The translations under genes were made by a program, and so were the position numbers. From Collinsella sp. TF08-11AT (GTDB taxonomy: Bacteria; Actinomycetota; Coriobacteriia; Coriobacteriales; Coriobacteriaceae), in the NCBI RefSeq assembly GCF_003437035.1, contig NZ_QSRL01000012.1, positions 10,635 to 74,634 of the forward strand: a stretch of 64,000 nucleotides of DNA, written 5' to 3'. Shown piece after piece: positions 1 through 8,723 of this stretch; position 1 is the first letter of the stretch, and each line of letters begins with the position of its first letter. The notes below the pieces were generated by a model. The model searched no databases and was not told the origin of the DNA. It worked only from the letters and a program-made list of their open reading frames with translations.

Positions 1-96
1 ACCCATGGCAGATGCCGGAGCGGCCGCCTCGATGGTAAAGACAACGCAGATAACCGAGAGGATGACCTCGAACAGGGAGAACTTTTTACCTGCCAC
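1..96 (-). CDS. APC-family amino-acid antiporter, N-terminal part only (runs off the window)
   Basis: Reading the minus strand from a GTG at 96 gives VAGKKFSLFEVILSVICVVF followed by an EAAAPAS stretch. This closely matches the start of the complete antiporter at 2241-3680 (KKKLSFLTVISTIICVVF, then EAAAPAA). A good ribosome-binding site (AGGGGGAG) lies just upstream of the GTG. The gene is therefore the start of a second APC-superfamily permease, transcribed after agmatine deiminase. A second agmatine/putrescine exchanger is the natural guess from context, but substrate cannot be read from 32 codons. Confidence 0.75.
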   Translation of the reverse strand, partial: MAGKKFSLFEVILSVICVVFTIEAAAPASAMG

Positions 97-316
97 GGCA
101 CGCTCCCCCTACAGCAAAAAGGATGGCATCTGTACCGAAGGCGCAGCCCAAGGTAGGGTTGCAGGCCGCGTCACCGGTGCAGGTGCCATCCCAAAGAGAA
201 GAGAGGATGCAATTGTTGGACCAACGCTCGCGGAACAGGCGCGTGTAGATAACGATACGCTGGTACATAGATACTCCGATCAAAACGGTCGCGCTCGCAA
301 CCGGAAACTATCAGCA

Positions 317-399
317 ATTGAATACGCGTCTGACCTGGGAAATTCAAGCGAACAATTGGCCTAACCCGCAATAAATCCCAGATCAGACGCGTACTCAAT
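317..399. repeat. Imperfect inverted repeat, 24-bp arms
   Basis: Arms 317-340 and 376-399 pair with only two mismatches around a 35-base loop; the core TACGCGTCTGA is matched by TCAGACGCGTA. It lies in the gap between agmatine deiminase and the second antiporter, so it could be a terminator-like or processing hairpin or an extragenic palindrome. There is no clear U-run on either side. Confidence 0.6.
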
Positions 400-408
400 C
401 AAAGAGGC

Positions 409-533
409 GGGCACTCCGAAGTGGAGGCAACGGAGTGCCCAAAGAAAAACCCAGCCGACCAAGACATCGAATAAACCGACCATCAATGCCCCGAGATGGT
501 CCGATTCACCGACCGTCCGATTGATCGGCTGGG
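409..533. repeat. Two hairpins in the gap downstream of agmatine deiminase
   Basis: GGGCACTCCG (409-418) pairs perfectly with CGGAGTGCCC (431-440) across a 12-base loop. A second inverted repeat, CCCAGCCGA (450-458) with TCGGCTGGG (525-533), follows. Neither has a strong U-run. I see no coding sequence in 97-667. Confidence 0.55.
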
Positions 534-570
534 TTCCCGAAGCATCACGGCTCGGAAAGTCAGACGTTTA

Positions 571-677
571 CTCGGCGTGCTCAGGTGCGCCAGATTGGCG
601 CGAACGAGGAGCGTAGCGTACTGACGCTACGTAAGCGACGAGTGAACGCCAAGGTGGCGTGCCTGAGTTACGCCGAG
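571..677. repeat. Long structured palindrome overlapping the agmatine deiminase stop codon
   Basis: A roughly 107-base hairpin. CTCGGCGT (571-578) pairs with ACGCCGAG (670-677), CTCAGG (580-585) with CCTGAG (662-667), and the tip GTAGCGT (613-619) with ACGCTAC (624-630) around an ACTG loop. Several pairs work as G-U on the plus-strand RNA and would be A-C on the minus. The stop codon of the minus-strand gene (668-670) lies inside the arm. A similar element sits over the stop of the next gene upstream (2156-2244). Confidence 0.6.
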
Positions 678-1873
678 GGCTCCTGCTGGGTAATGCAGTG
701 GATGTTGCCGCCACCGAAGACGACCTGCTCGGACTGGACGCCGACGCACTTGTAGACGCCCTCGCCCCAGACCTCGTCATAGATCTTCTGGAGCGTGTCG
801 ACGGCCAGCTGGTCGTTCTCGTCGCCGTACTGCGGGACGATGACGCCGTGGTTGGTGACCAGGTAGTTCATGTAGGACGCGATCAGCGGCTCGTCGGGGA
901 CGCGCGGCTCGGCGTTCTCGTCGGCGTCGATGGTGTCGCAGGAGGCCTGGTCCATGAACAGCGGGTTCACGGGCATGCAGAGCTTGTAGACCTTCATCTT
1001 GCGGCCCTTGGCGTCAACGGCGTTGGAGAGGGTCTCGTAGGCAGCGTGGCACTGCTCGTAGAACGGATACTCGGGATCGTCGGTCCAGATGCAGGCCATG
1101 ACGCCCGGAGCGATGAACGTGGCAACGTCGTCGATATGACCGTTGGTCTCCTCGGGGTCGATGCCCTCCTTGACCCAGATGACCTTCTCGACACCCAGGT
1201 AATCCTTGAGGTGCTCGTCCATGTAGGCGCGAAGCTCCTCGCTCCAGGGCTCAAACTTCTTGTGGAACTTGGGCCAGATGGACTCGGGATCCTCTTCCTC
1301 CTCCAGAACCGCAGAGCAGGTGCGGCCCGGGGAAAGCAGGCACTGGTCGGTCACGACAAGGGTGCCCTCGCCGTCGACGGTGATGGAGCCGCCCTCGAGG
1401 ATCATGTCGTCGGGACGATAGCGACGGCAGCCGGAGAGCTCAGCCATCTTGAGGGCGATCTGCTCGTCCTTGTCCCACGGGAAGTACAGGCCGTCGACGA
1501 GGCCGCCGTAGGCGTTGAAGTGCCAGTGGTTGGCGCGCTTCTCGCCCTTGCCGTTGATGACGTAGGTGGCGGCGGTGTCGCGGAACCAGGCGTCGTCGGT
1601 GGTCATCTCGATAACGGTGACGTTCTCGTCGTTCTCGAAGACGGCCTTGCAGTTGGCATAGTCGACCTGGTTGGCGCACATATAGACCGGGGTGAACTCG
1701 GAGATGGCGCGGGCGATGGCGGCATACTGCTTCTGAGCAGGCTTGGCGCCGTGGGCCCAGGTGTCGGTGCGGTGGGGCCAGCCCATCCACACGCGATCCT
1801 GCGGAGCGAACTCGGCGGGCATAAAGAAGCCGTCGGCCTTGGGGGTGGACTCGGACTCGGTGATCGTACGCAT
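668..1873 (-). CDS. aguA: Agmatine deiminase
   Basis: This 401-residue protein converts agmatine to N-carbamoylputrescine and ammonia in the cytosol. It shows the guanidine-modifying fold signatures: WMGWPHR near the N-terminus, DDAWFRD, EGGSITVDGEGT, NGHIDD, and the C-terminal GGGNIHCITQQ carrying the catalytic cysteine. The ATG at 1873 was chosen because GGAGG lies just upstream and MRTITES begins the conserved region; the frame stays open further upstream but without similarity. It is the third gene of a minus-strand cluster after putrescine carbamoyltransferase and the antiporter, the usual AGDI order. A 367-base gap with several hairpins separates it from the antiporter. It ends inside a long palindrome. 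Carbamate kinase is not in the window and could lie beyond position 1. Confidence 0.95.
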   Translation of the reverse strand: MRTITESESTPKADGFFMPAEFAPQDRVWMGWPHRTDTWAHGAKPAQKQYAAIARAISEFTPVYMCANQVDYANCKAVFENDENVTVIEMTTDDAWFRDTAATYVINGKGEKRANHWHFNAYGGLVDGLYFPWDKDEQIALKMAELSGCRRYRPDDMILEGGSITVDGEGTLVVTDQCLLSPGRTCSAVLEEEEDPESIWPKFHKKFEPWSEELRAYMDEHLKDYLGVEKVIWVKEGIDPEETNGHIDDVATFIAPGVMACIWTDDPEYPFYEQCHAAYETLSNAVDAKGRKMKVYKLCMPVNPLFMDQASCDTIDADENAEPRVPDEPLIASYMNYLVTNHGVIVPQYGDENDQLAVDTLQKIYDEVWGEGVYKCVGVQSEQVVFGGGNIHCITQQEPSA

Positions 1874-2064
1874 AAGATTTCCTCCAAATCGAACGATCGT
1901 TTGCCGCGGGCGGATTGCCCGCAGCCTAAAACCAAGAGATAGTGGGCGCCCGTCCCCCGGCAAAGGTCGGGGCGCCCGGTGCCGGTTTTCACGGAGCCGC
2001 ACCGACGAGCGGCAACGTAACCAAGTGCGTGGAGACAAACGCACGAAGGATACGAGAGAGAGGT

Positions 2065-2109
2065 TGGGGCGGGCGGTGGTTACCGGAGCTATCGCTCGCA
2101 CCCGCCCCA
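2065..2109. repeat. Hairpin in the antiporter-aguA intercistronic gap
   Basis: TGGGGCGGG (2065-2073) pairs with CCCGCCCCA (2101-2109). Together with a GGGCGCCC pair near 1946-1981, this makes the 1874-2240 gap hairpin-rich. It could tune relative expression of the antiporter and deiminase; no open reading frame in the gap looks real. Confidence 0.45.
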
Positions 2110-2155
2110 GGAAATAGTGAGCATATTTGTCGCTTTGGGCACGCCCTCGAAGAGG

Positions 2156-2244
2156 CTAGAGTGCCTGGAGTCGGGAGCGACAAGCCCGACGAAGCGTACT
2201 TTGGTACGCGAGGAGGGTTGGAGCCCCAGAACCGGGTGCTCTAG
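2156..2244. repeat. Long structured palindrome overlapping the antiporter stop codon
   Basis: Outer arms 2156-2168 (CTAGAGTGCCTGG) and 2232-2244 (CCGGGTGCTCTAG) pair fully if G-U is allowed on the plus strand. Inside are GTCGGG/CCCGAC (2170-2175/2185-2190) and GCGTAC-tttg-GTACGC (2194-2209). The stop codon of the minus-strand antiporter (2241-2243) lies in the arm. Layout and partial sequence (an AGCGTAC-type tip hairpin) resemble the 571-677 element. Confidence 0.6.
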
Positions 2245-3680
2245 TTCTCCTCGGCCTCGGCGGCCTCCTCAGCGAGACGCTGAGCTGCCAGCTCGGGAGT
2301 GAGGCCCTTGTACTCGGTCTCGCGGCCCTTGGCGCTGACGACGCGGACAACCTCGCCGATGAGCAGAAGCACGATGAAGATAACGATCATCGGGAGCTTG
2401 TCGCCAATCTCGGCGGCGGAGAGCGGCACCAGCGTTGCAACGATGGCCAGGATCAGCTCGATGCAAGGGATGGCCAGCATGACCTTCATCATGGCACCCT
2501 TAAACGGGAACGTGAAGATGCGCTCGCGGTCGGGGTCGTTCTTGCGAAGGTTGAGGAACGCCGGGAACATCGGGATGTAGGTCAGCAGCAGGAAGACGAC
2601 GGAGGTGCCGAAGAGCATCCAGAAGACGCCGTTGGAGATGGCGTCGATGGGAACGAGCTGCAGGCACAGCACCAGGGAGGCAACGACGGCGTTGACCAGG
2701 TTGGCGCCGTTGGGCATGTCATCATCCGAAATCATCGAGGCGAAGACCTTGGGCATGTTGCCGTGCTCGGCAGCGTAGCGGGCGACGGAGTTGACGCCGA
2801 AGGACCAGGCGGCCATGTTGGCGAACAGGGTGATCAGGAAGGCGATGCAGATGACCTTGAAGATCATGGAGTCGCCCACCATGGTCTGGACTGCGACAAT
2901 CATGCCATAGTCGGGGTCGATGGAATCGGCCGGCACAGCAGCGCCGATGCCAAAGCCAGCGAACAGGTAGATCACGGCGATGGACAGGCCACCGACGATG
3001 ATAGCCTTGGGGATATCGCGAGCGGGATCGGCCATGTCGTCGGTCATGGTGCAGATGACCTCGAAGCCCATGAAGTTAAAGATGATGATCGACAGGTAGC
3101 CGAGAGCGTTGGTGTTGGTAAGCTCGGGCAGGAAGGTGGCAGCGGACATGTCGTTCGCAAAACCGTTCTCCATGGCATACCAAATGCCCAAAGCGCCAAC
3201 GATAACGGCGACGGCGACCTTGATGATGGCGCCACCGTTAAGGACCCACTCGGAGTCGGCCGCCTTGGAGCGGCCCATGAGGTAGACGATCCACACAAAG
3301 GCAAGATCGATACCCATCTTGGCGATCAAGTTGAACTCGACGCCAAAGACCATGCCCAAAATGTCGGGGAACATGGTAGCCAGCGAGGCGATCCACAGCG
3401 GGTAGTTGACCCAGTAGTAGTACGAGATGCGGGCGCCCCATTTGTCGCCCAGGCCATCGCGTACCCAGTCGTAAATGCCGCCCTCGCCGTCATAGGTGGT
3501 ACCGAGCTCGGCAACAACCATGCCGTAGGGAAGCAGGAAGGTCAGGATCAGGAAGATCCACCAGAAGAACTGCTGGTTGCCAATGGCAGCAGCAGGAGCG
3601 GCGGCCTCGCAAACGAAGACGACGCAGATGATGGTCGAAATGACCGTCAAGAAGGAAAGCTTTTTCTTTCCGTCGCTCAT
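2241..3680 (-). CDS. aguD: APC-family antiporter, probably agmatine/putrescine exchange
   Basis: The 479-residue protein is almost entirely hydrophobic, with about twelve predicted membrane segments and the amino acid-polyamine-organocation start IICVVF followed by EAAAPAAAIG. Charged residues cluster at the C-terminus (RLAEEAAEAEEN). In AGDI clusters the permease imports agmatine and exports putrescine; that assignment here comes from its position between putrescine carbamoyltransferase and agmatine deiminase, not from substrate residues. The start at 3680 has GGAGC upstream. The 133-base gap to the carbamoyltransferase fits one transcript. Part of a second, similar permease starts at position 96, so the cluster may encode two exchangers. 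Confidence 0.85.
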   Translation of the reverse strand: MSDGKKKLSFLTVISTIICVVFVCEAAAPAAAIGNQQFFWWIFLILTFLLPYGMVVAELGTTYDGEGGIYDWVRDGLGDKWGARISYYYWVNYPLWIASLATMFPDILGMVFGVEFNLIAKMGIDLAFVWIVYLMGRSKAADSEWVLNGGAIIKVAVAVIVGALGIWYAMENGFANDMSAATFLPELTNTNALGYLSIIIFNFMGFEVICTMTDDMADPARDIPKAIIVGGLSIAVIYLFAGFGIGAAVPADSIDPDYGMIVAVQTMVGDSMIFKVICIAFLITLFANMAAWSFGVNSVARYAAEHGNMPKVFASMISDDDMPNGANLVNAVVASLVLCLQLVPIDAISNGVFWMLFGTSVVFLLLTYIPMFPAFLNLRKNDPDRERIFTFPFKGAMMKVMLAIPCIELILAIVATLVPLSAAEIGDKLPMIVIFIVLLLIGEVVRVVSAKGRETEYKGLTPELAAQRLAEEAAEAEEN

Positions 3681-3813
3681 GATGAGCTCCTTCGCTCAGT
3701 CTTGGACAGATCCGAGGCCCTAAGGTATTAAGGCAATTGCTTGGGCCTCGGTGAGCGGGCGACAGGAGACGAGCATCCGCCGCCCGCAAACGTGCTTTTA
3801 GAAGCCTTGAGGC

Positions 3814-4887
3814 TTAGAGCTGCTCGAGAGCCTCGAGAGCGGCGTGGAGCTCAGCCTTGGCGGAGTACTCGACACCCTCGTCGTTGAGCGGGGTGCGCTT
3901 GCCCAGGGCGGCAAGGAGAGCACGGATGGAGTGCTTGCGGTTCTCGGCCTCGACCCAGCACAGGGAGCGCTCGGGATCGTCCATGACTTCGTCGACGACC
4001 TCCTCGTTGCGGGTGGCCGGCAGGCAGTGCATGAACTTGGAGTTGGGGCCGGCAAAGTTCATCATGTCCATGGTGACCTGATACTTGGGATAGAACACGT
4101 CCATGTAGTTCTCGCCCGAGACCTCCTCGTCGTACAGGCCATACCACACGTCGGTGTAGATGAAGTCGGCGCCCTTGATGCACTCGATGTCGTCGGAGAT
4201 GACGACAGAGCCGCCGGAGACCTTGCAGTTCTCCTCGGCGATGGCCATCATCTGCTTGCCGAACTCGGCGCGCTCCTCGACGGTGCCAACGTGCAGGCCG
4301 CCGTCGGGGATCTGGTGGCCCTTAGGTCCAAACTGGACAAACTTCATGCCGACCTTGGAGGCGATGAACATGAGGGAGACGCAGACCTGGGTGGCGTCGC
4401 CGATGAAGGCCAGGGTGCAGTCCTCGATCTTCTTGCCCTCGGGGAGGTTCTCGAGCATGGTCATGAGGTCGCCCATCTCCTGCGTGGGATGGTTGAACTC
4501 GGACATGCCGTTGATGACGGGCACAGCGGAGCCCTCGGCGAGGCCGACGACGTCCTTGTGACGGTCAACGCGAGCCATCATGATGTCGAGCAGCGAGCCC
4601 ATAACGCGAGCGGTGTCGCCCAGGGACTCGTGACCGCCGAGCTGGATGGTGCCAGGGCCATAGAACTGAGCATGGCCGCCGAGGTCGGTCATAGCGGTCT
4701 CGAAGGAAAGACGAGTGCGGGTGGAGACCTGCTGGAAGATCATGCCAAGGCTCTTGTTGCGGAGCAGGTGCGGATAATAACCGTCAACCTTGATGGCCTT
4801 CTTCATTGCTAGGCCAAGATCCTCGATAGCCAGGATCTGCTCTTTGGTAAAGTCGTTGGTGTCGATGAAATCCTTAGGCAGTGCCAT
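3814..4887 (-). CDS. ptcA: Putrescine carbamoyltransferase
   Basis: The 357-residue protein belongs to the aspartate/ornithine carbamoyltransferase family. Visible motifs are STRTRLSFE (carbamoyl-phosphate loop), [18 protein letters not shown], and the C-terminal [11 protein letters not shown]. Its position as first gene of the agmatine cluster makes it the enzyme that phosphorolyses N-carbamoylputrescine to putrescine and carbamoyl phosphate. Ornithine carbamoyltransferase is the alternative from sequence alone. I chose the ATG at 4887 (MALPKDF), preceded by AGGAAAT; the frame continues upstream to 4968 without family similarity. Transcription probably starts in the 330-base divergent region shared with the membrane LuxR gene. 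Confidence 0.88.
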   Translation of the reverse strand: MALPKDFIDTNDFTKEQILAIEDLGLAMKKAIKVDGYYPHLLRNKSLGMIFQQVSTRTRLSFETAMTDLGGHAQFYGPGTIQLGGHESLGDTARVMGSLLDIMMARVDRHKDVVGLAEGSAVPVINGMSEFNHPTQEMGDLMTMLENLPEGKKIEDCTLAFIGDATQVCVSLMFIASKVGMKFVQFGPKGHQIPDGGLHVGTVEERAEFGKQMMAIAEENCKVSGGSVVISDDIECIKGADFIYTDVWYGLYDEEVSGENYMDVFYPKYQVTMDMMNFAGPNSKFMHCLPATRNEEVVDEVMDDPERSLCWVEAENRKHSIRALLAALGKRTPLNDEGVEYSAKAELHAALEALEQL

Positions 4888-5010
4888 GTCGATTTCCTTT
4901 CCGCCGGTCTTGCCGACTATTACTATGAGGCGCTCGAACATCACGCCTCGTGTTGACAAGACCATCATTCACCCGTATGCAATTTTTACCTAGTTTATTC
5001 GGGATTAAAG

Positions 5011-5100
5011 ACCGTTCACGGAGTTACACCCCCTCTAAACCAATATAAACCCGCAGGTCAAGAGTTTACAGGGGGTTTACCATCTAGAACCGCGAACGGT
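5011..5100. promoter_or_regulatory. Nested inverted repeats between ptcA and the LuxR gene; candidate operator
   Basis: ACCGTTC (5011-5017) pairs with GAACGGT (5094-5100), and inside them GTTACACCCCCTCTAAAC (5023-5040) faces GTTTACAGGGGGTTTAC (5064-5080) with few mismatches. This lies in the 4888-5217 divergent intergenic region and is the most obvious candidate binding site for the adjacent LuxR-type regulator. Binding is inferred only. Confidence 0.5.
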
Positions 5101-5217
5101 ATACGGCTATGCTGTATCTCGGCGCCTAATCCGCAATGAAACGAAGGGTTGAGACGTCTATATCCCACAAGGTATACAGAACTCGGCCATAGAATAAATG
5201 AGATGGGACGGTGACAG

Positions 5218-6183
5218 ATGAACACCCTGATGTTCTTCTATACCCTAGCGATACTCGTGATCTGTATTGTGACGGCGGTGCTCTCGCTTGCCGCCTATGC
5301 CTCGTCCCGTCGACGCTTCTTTATCTATGGCAGCGGCGTATTTATCTGCTATGCCATCGAGATGACCGAGATTTTCTTTTTTGAATACACGCTGCAAAAC
5401 CAGAGTTTTCCAGCCAGCGACTATTACTCAATTACCATGCCTGTGTTGCGGACCTTTGTGGCGACCGCTTCGCAGGCTTTTATTTGGCTCATTGCCATGG
5501 ATTTGCTCGACAAGCATTCAAAAAAGCAGTTTGTCATTCCCGTCGCAACGTTCTTGCTGAGCGAGCTGCTGATTATCGTCGCTGTCCCCTACGGCCCCAT
5601 TCATCAATGGCTCTACTACACGATGCGTCAGGTATTCCTTGTTTTCGTGGGGCTATATATCTTTTGGACGGCACGCAAGAGCACACAAGTCGAGCTGAAG
5701 GCACGCGTTAACAACCAACGAAAGCACCTGATTATCGGCGCTATTCTGGTCGGTTGCATCGTTGCCGAGGATTTCTACAACATTCTGATTGTCCCCATGA
5801 GTCTGGCGCCCTCTTGGCTGCAACTATATCTGTCCGAGCGCAACTTTAGCGAAAACGTCTTTGCCTGCTACTTTGCGATTCTGCTGATCATCTACTCCTA
5901 CCACGTGCTTTCAATCCGCATGCAGGAGGCGCCCGAGGAAAAGAACGTCAGCGATCTTGATCGACACATCGAAGAGCAGATGCCCTTCTATCGCAACGCC
6001 TACAAGCTCTCCAACCGTGAGACCGAAGTTATGCGTCTGGTCGTACTGGGCAAATCGAACCAAGAGATCGCTGACGAGCTATTCCTTGCCGTGGGCACCG
6101 TCAAGACCCACATCCACAACATCCTGGTCAAAACCGAACAGCAAAACCGCACGACGCTCATCCTCCACTTTTGGAAGCGATAA
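5218..6183 (+). CDS. aguR: Membrane-anchored LuxR-family regulator, probable AguR-type activator of the agmatine cluster
   Basis: The 321-residue protein has about seven N-terminal hydrophobic segments (roughly residues 5-240). The C-terminal LuxR helix-turn-helix begins KLSNRETEVMRLVVLGKSN and continues QEIADELF..GTVKTHIHNIL. Membrane-linked LuxR regulators are known to control agmatine deiminase operons in streptococci and enterococci (AguR), and this gene is divergent from ptcA, so it probably senses agmatine or a related cue at the membrane. The ATG at 5218 follows GGGACGG. A 12-bp hairpin with a T-run follows the stop. An unrelated membrane LuxR that happens to sit here is the alternative. 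Confidence 0.8.
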   Translation: MNTLMFFYTLAILVICIVTAVLSLAAYASSRRRFFIYGSGVFICYAIEMTEIFFFEYTLQNQSFPASDYYSITMPVLRTFVATASQAFIWLIAMDLLDKHSKKQFVIPVATFLLSELLIIVAVPYGPIHQWLYYTMRQVFLVFVGLYIFWTARKSTQVELKARVNNQRKHLIIGAILVGCIVAEDFYNILIVPMSLAPSWLQLYLSERNFSENVFACYFAILLIIYSYHVLSIRMQEAPEEKNVSDLDRHIEEQMPFYRNAYKLSNRETEVMRLVVLGKSNQEIADELFLAVGTVKTHIHNILVKTEQQNRTTLILHFWKR

Positions 6184-6218
6184 CCTGCCAAAAAGGGACA
6201 GGTTTATTTTGGCAGGTT
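6182..6218 (+). terminator. Intrinsic terminator of the LuxR gene
   Basis: AACCTGCCAAAA (6182-6193) pairs perfectly with TTTTGGCAGGTT (6207-6218), followed by TTAT. The stem starts at the stop codon. Confidence 0.75.
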
Positions 6219-6236
6219 TTATCTGGGCAAACGCCA

Positions 6237-6277
6237 AAAACCGCCGCGAGGGAGCTACTTTCCCTCGCGGCGGTTTT
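6237..6277. terminator. Bidirectional terminator
   Basis: AAAACCGCCGCGAGGGA (6237-6253) pairs with TCCCTCGCGGCGGTTTT (6261-6277), giving a U-run in both directions between convergent genes. Its stem is nearly the same as that of the terminator at 6441-6475. Confidence 0.8.
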
Positions 6278-6291
6278 CTAGCAGTAAAACC

Positions 6292-6410
6292 AAGTGAGTA
6301 GGCTTTTGGCGGGATGCCGAGCACACCTCAAAACGCCACAGCCCTGACCTGCGATTTTATTGAGCACTTGCCGCGATGTGCTCGGCAGATCCAAAAAAGC
6401 CTACTCACTT
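6292..6410. repeat. Imperfect 119-bp palindrome between two terminators
   Basis: Outer arms 6292-6307 (AAGTGAGTAGGCTTTT) and 6395-6410 are perfect inverses, and inner arms 6315-6325 (TGCCGAGCACA) and 6377-6387 also match perfectly. The centre has no gene. It looks like a miniature extragenic or REP-like element inserted between two near-identical terminators. Confidence 0.6.
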
Positions 6411-6440
6411 GCATCTGAGATGCTCTAGATACGCAAAATA

Positions 6441-6475
6441 CCGCCGCGAAGGGAGCTGGACTCCCTTCGCGGCGG
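6441..6475 (-). terminator. Terminator of the ABC exporter operon
   Basis: CCGCCGCGAAGGGAG (6441-6455) pairs perfectly with CTCCCTTCGCGGCGG (6461-6475). The minus-strand transcript would continue into TATTTTG. Confidence 0.75.
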
Positions 6476-6512
6476 TTATTCGCTCTGATTTTGCGACGGT
6501 TTTGCCCGCTTG

Positions 6513-8723
6513 CTACTCGCTGTAGCGGGTGGCGATGGCAGCTTGTACCATGCCGGCGCTCATGAGGTACGTCACCAGGAAGTAGCCACCGTATGCTGCC
6601 AGGAAGATTGCACAGGTGAGGCCCACGGTGCCGCCGATGCTCATATTTCCGAAAATGCTCACCAGCTCGATGATCACCTTAAGTGCCACAAAGGAGTGCG
6701 CCAGGCCCACTGCCAGCGGGAACAGGAAGAATACCGCTTGCTGCGCCATCACCGAATGGCGGATCTGGCGGTCGTCGCAGCCGATCTGTGCCAGCACACG
6801 ATAGCTGCGGCTGCCGTCGGCCACATTGGAGAGCTGCTGGATCGACAGTATCTCCGCGCATGCAACGACCAATACAAAGCCGATGTAGATGGCTAGGTAG
6901 CTAATAAGACCGTTCATTTGCGCTGCTTGCGTGTACATCTCGGAGCGTGTGATGAAGGTTCCCCACACCCCCGGCTCTTTGCCGTCAACGAGCAGATTGT
7001 CGAGCAAAGTGTATTTAATGCTCTCGTCTGCCTCGGTCGTATCCATCCCCTGTTTGTAGTTAACGAGCAGGCTACTGGAATACGGCTGCAGATTAAGTTG
7101 GGACAACAGTTCGTCGGCAACGACGACGGTACCCGGATTACTGCCCATCGCCGAGTTGGCGATGGCCGCCGTATCTTCGTCCGACTTATCGGTTGCGGGC
7201 TTGAGCGTATGCCCGCCCAAGGTAAGGGCATGGCCGTCAGCCATATACTTGGTGTACAGCTCGACCAGCTCGCCGCCCATATCACACGTGAGCAGATACT
7301 GGTCGCGGCCAATGCTCACCGGCTCCTCGCCCATCATCTGACGCAGTTTGTTGTACTGGCTCGCCGGCGTCACAAACAGACCCATCGTATCGGCATTGCT
7401 ACCCCCGAACGCCTTGGGAAGCTTTTCGCCCATGGTCTTGCACATCTCACTTGGGGTCACCGAAGGATTCGAGCCGCCAAATGGGTAACTCAGATACGAA
7501 TCGATCTGCACATGCTCACCGGCAACATCGGCGATATCGACCTTCTTGCCGGTCTCGTCGTTGTTGTCCGCCGACTTGCCCTTGCCGTGCCATGCAGGGT
7601 ACAAATCGACCGTTGTATCGGCCAACACCATGCGATCGGCCTCAGACGGATTGACATACCCTTTGTACCCTTTGTAGTAGTCGAGCGTATCGGGCGTGTA
7701 ATAGACATACGTCTGAGACACGTCAACAGGGTTATAGCGCTCCAGGTTTTCATTCATCACGTTGGCAATTGACATACCGCACGTCACCGAGGTGATGGCC
7801 AAAAACAGGAGCATCGCGATGACGCCCATCGAAAAGCACACCGTATTAACCTTCGCCGCAAGCTGGCGCACGGTAAACATGTTGAGGCCGCGCCAATACA
7901 CGCCGCGCAGGCTCTGCAGCAGCTTGATGAGCATGCCCGAGAGTCCCCAGAACAGGGCAAAGGTGCCCACGGTAACCATAGCGGTCGTAATACCAAACTG
8001 GTTCATGGCCTCTTGCAGCTTGCTGTCCGTCGCGGTTAGCGGGAACCCATCACGTAGCAGACGGTAATAGGCCACGCCCACCAGCACCGCGCCCACGACA
8101 AAGATGGCAATCGCTATCCAGGGGTTGCGTGTCTTGATGCTCTCGTTGCGACGCTCGGCACCCATAAGCTCGATGAGTTTGGTGCGACGCACGGCGCGAA
8201 GGTTCAGCAGTAGCGTGAGCACAAACATTACGAGCATGCAGACAAGGGTCAGATTGAACGCATGCATCGAGAAAAAGAAGTGGAAATTGGCGATCTGTGT
8301 CTTAAAGAGCGAGGCCGTAAAGAACGTCATGAGCTGGGAGAGTCCCACACCCAGCACAATGCCGGCGACAAAGGCCACCACCGAGACAATCACCGTCTCG
8401 AGCGCCATGATAGTGGCGACGCGCCCGCGCCCCATGCCGAGCACCTGGTACAGGCCAAACTCCTTCTTGCGGCGTTTCATGATGAAGTTATTGGCATACA
8501 CCATTAAAAAGGCCATGACACCGGCCAAAAAGTACGTCAGGTCGCCGAGCATGCTGCCCATAACCTGCGCCAAGCCCTCTTCATCGATTCCGGCGATGTC
8601 GACCTGCATCGAGATGGTGTTAAAAGCATAGAAGACCGTGACGCCCAGGGTGAGCGTCAAAAGGTAGACGAGGTAGTCGCGGCCGGCGCGGCGGACGTTG
8701 CCCCAAGCGAGTTTACAGAGCAT
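6513..8723 (-). CDS. FtsX-like (BceB-type) ABC transporter permease
   Basis: The 736-residue protein begins MLCKLAWGNVRRAGRDYLVY, the typical opening of BceB/FtsX permeases from peptide-antibiotic resistance exporters. Hydrophobic segments occur near the N-terminus, around residues 60-300, and in a C-terminal trio (roughly 615-735), separated by a large extracytoplasmic domain (about 320-610). The ATG at 8723 follows GAGGG and overlaps the end of the ATPase gene by 11 bases; a GTG four codons upstream is a less likely start. BceAB systems export or sense antimicrobial peptides; the substrate here is unknown. No histidine kinase or response regulator is adjacent. Confidence 0.88.
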   Translation of the reverse strand: MLCKLAWGNVRRAGRDYLVYLLTLTLGVTVFYAFNTISMQVDIAGIDEEGLAQVMGSMLGDLTYFLAGVMAFLMVYANNFIMKRRKKEFGLYQVLGMGRGRVATIMALETVIVSVVAFVAGIVLGVGLSQLMTFFTASLFKTQIANFHFFFSMHAFNLTLVCMLVMFVLTLLLNLRAVRRTKLIELMGAERRNESIKTRNPWIAIAIFVVGAVLVGVAYYRLLRDGFPLTATDSKLQEAMNQFGITTAMVTVGTFALFWGLSGMLIKLLQSLRGVYWRGLNMFTVRQLAAKVNTVCFSMGVIAMLLFLAITSVTCGMSIANVMNENLERYNPVDVSQTYVYYTPDTLDYYKGYKGYVNPSEADRMVLADTTVDLYPAWHGKGKSADNNDETGKKVDIADVAGEHVQIDSYLSYPFGGSNPSVTPSEMCKTMGEKLPKAFGGSNADTMGLFVTPASQYNKLRQMMGEEPVSIGRDQYLLTCDMGGELVELYTKYMADGHALTLGGHTLKPATDKSDEDTAAIANSAMGSNPGTVVVADELLSQLNLQPYSSSLLVNYKQGMDTTEADESIKYTLLDNLLVDGKEPGVWGTFITRSEMYTQAAQMNGLISYLAIYIGFVLVVACAEILSIQQLSNVADGSRSYRVLAQIGCDDRQIRHSVMAQQAVFFLFPLAVGLAHSFVALKVIIELVSIFGNMSIGGTVGLTCAIFLAAYGGYFLVTYLMSAGMVQAAIATRYSE

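Noticed and set aside
659..1942. 427-residue plus-strand frame antisense to agmatine deiminase
   Set aside because: It mirrors the codon bias of the GC-rich minus-strand gene (Val/Leu/Gly/Asp-rich), has no ribosome-binding site and no family features.
3814..4887. Anabolic ornithine carbamoyltransferase (argF)
   Set aside because: No arginine genes are near, and its place at the head of an antiporter-agmatine deiminase cluster fits putrescine carbamoyltransferase better.
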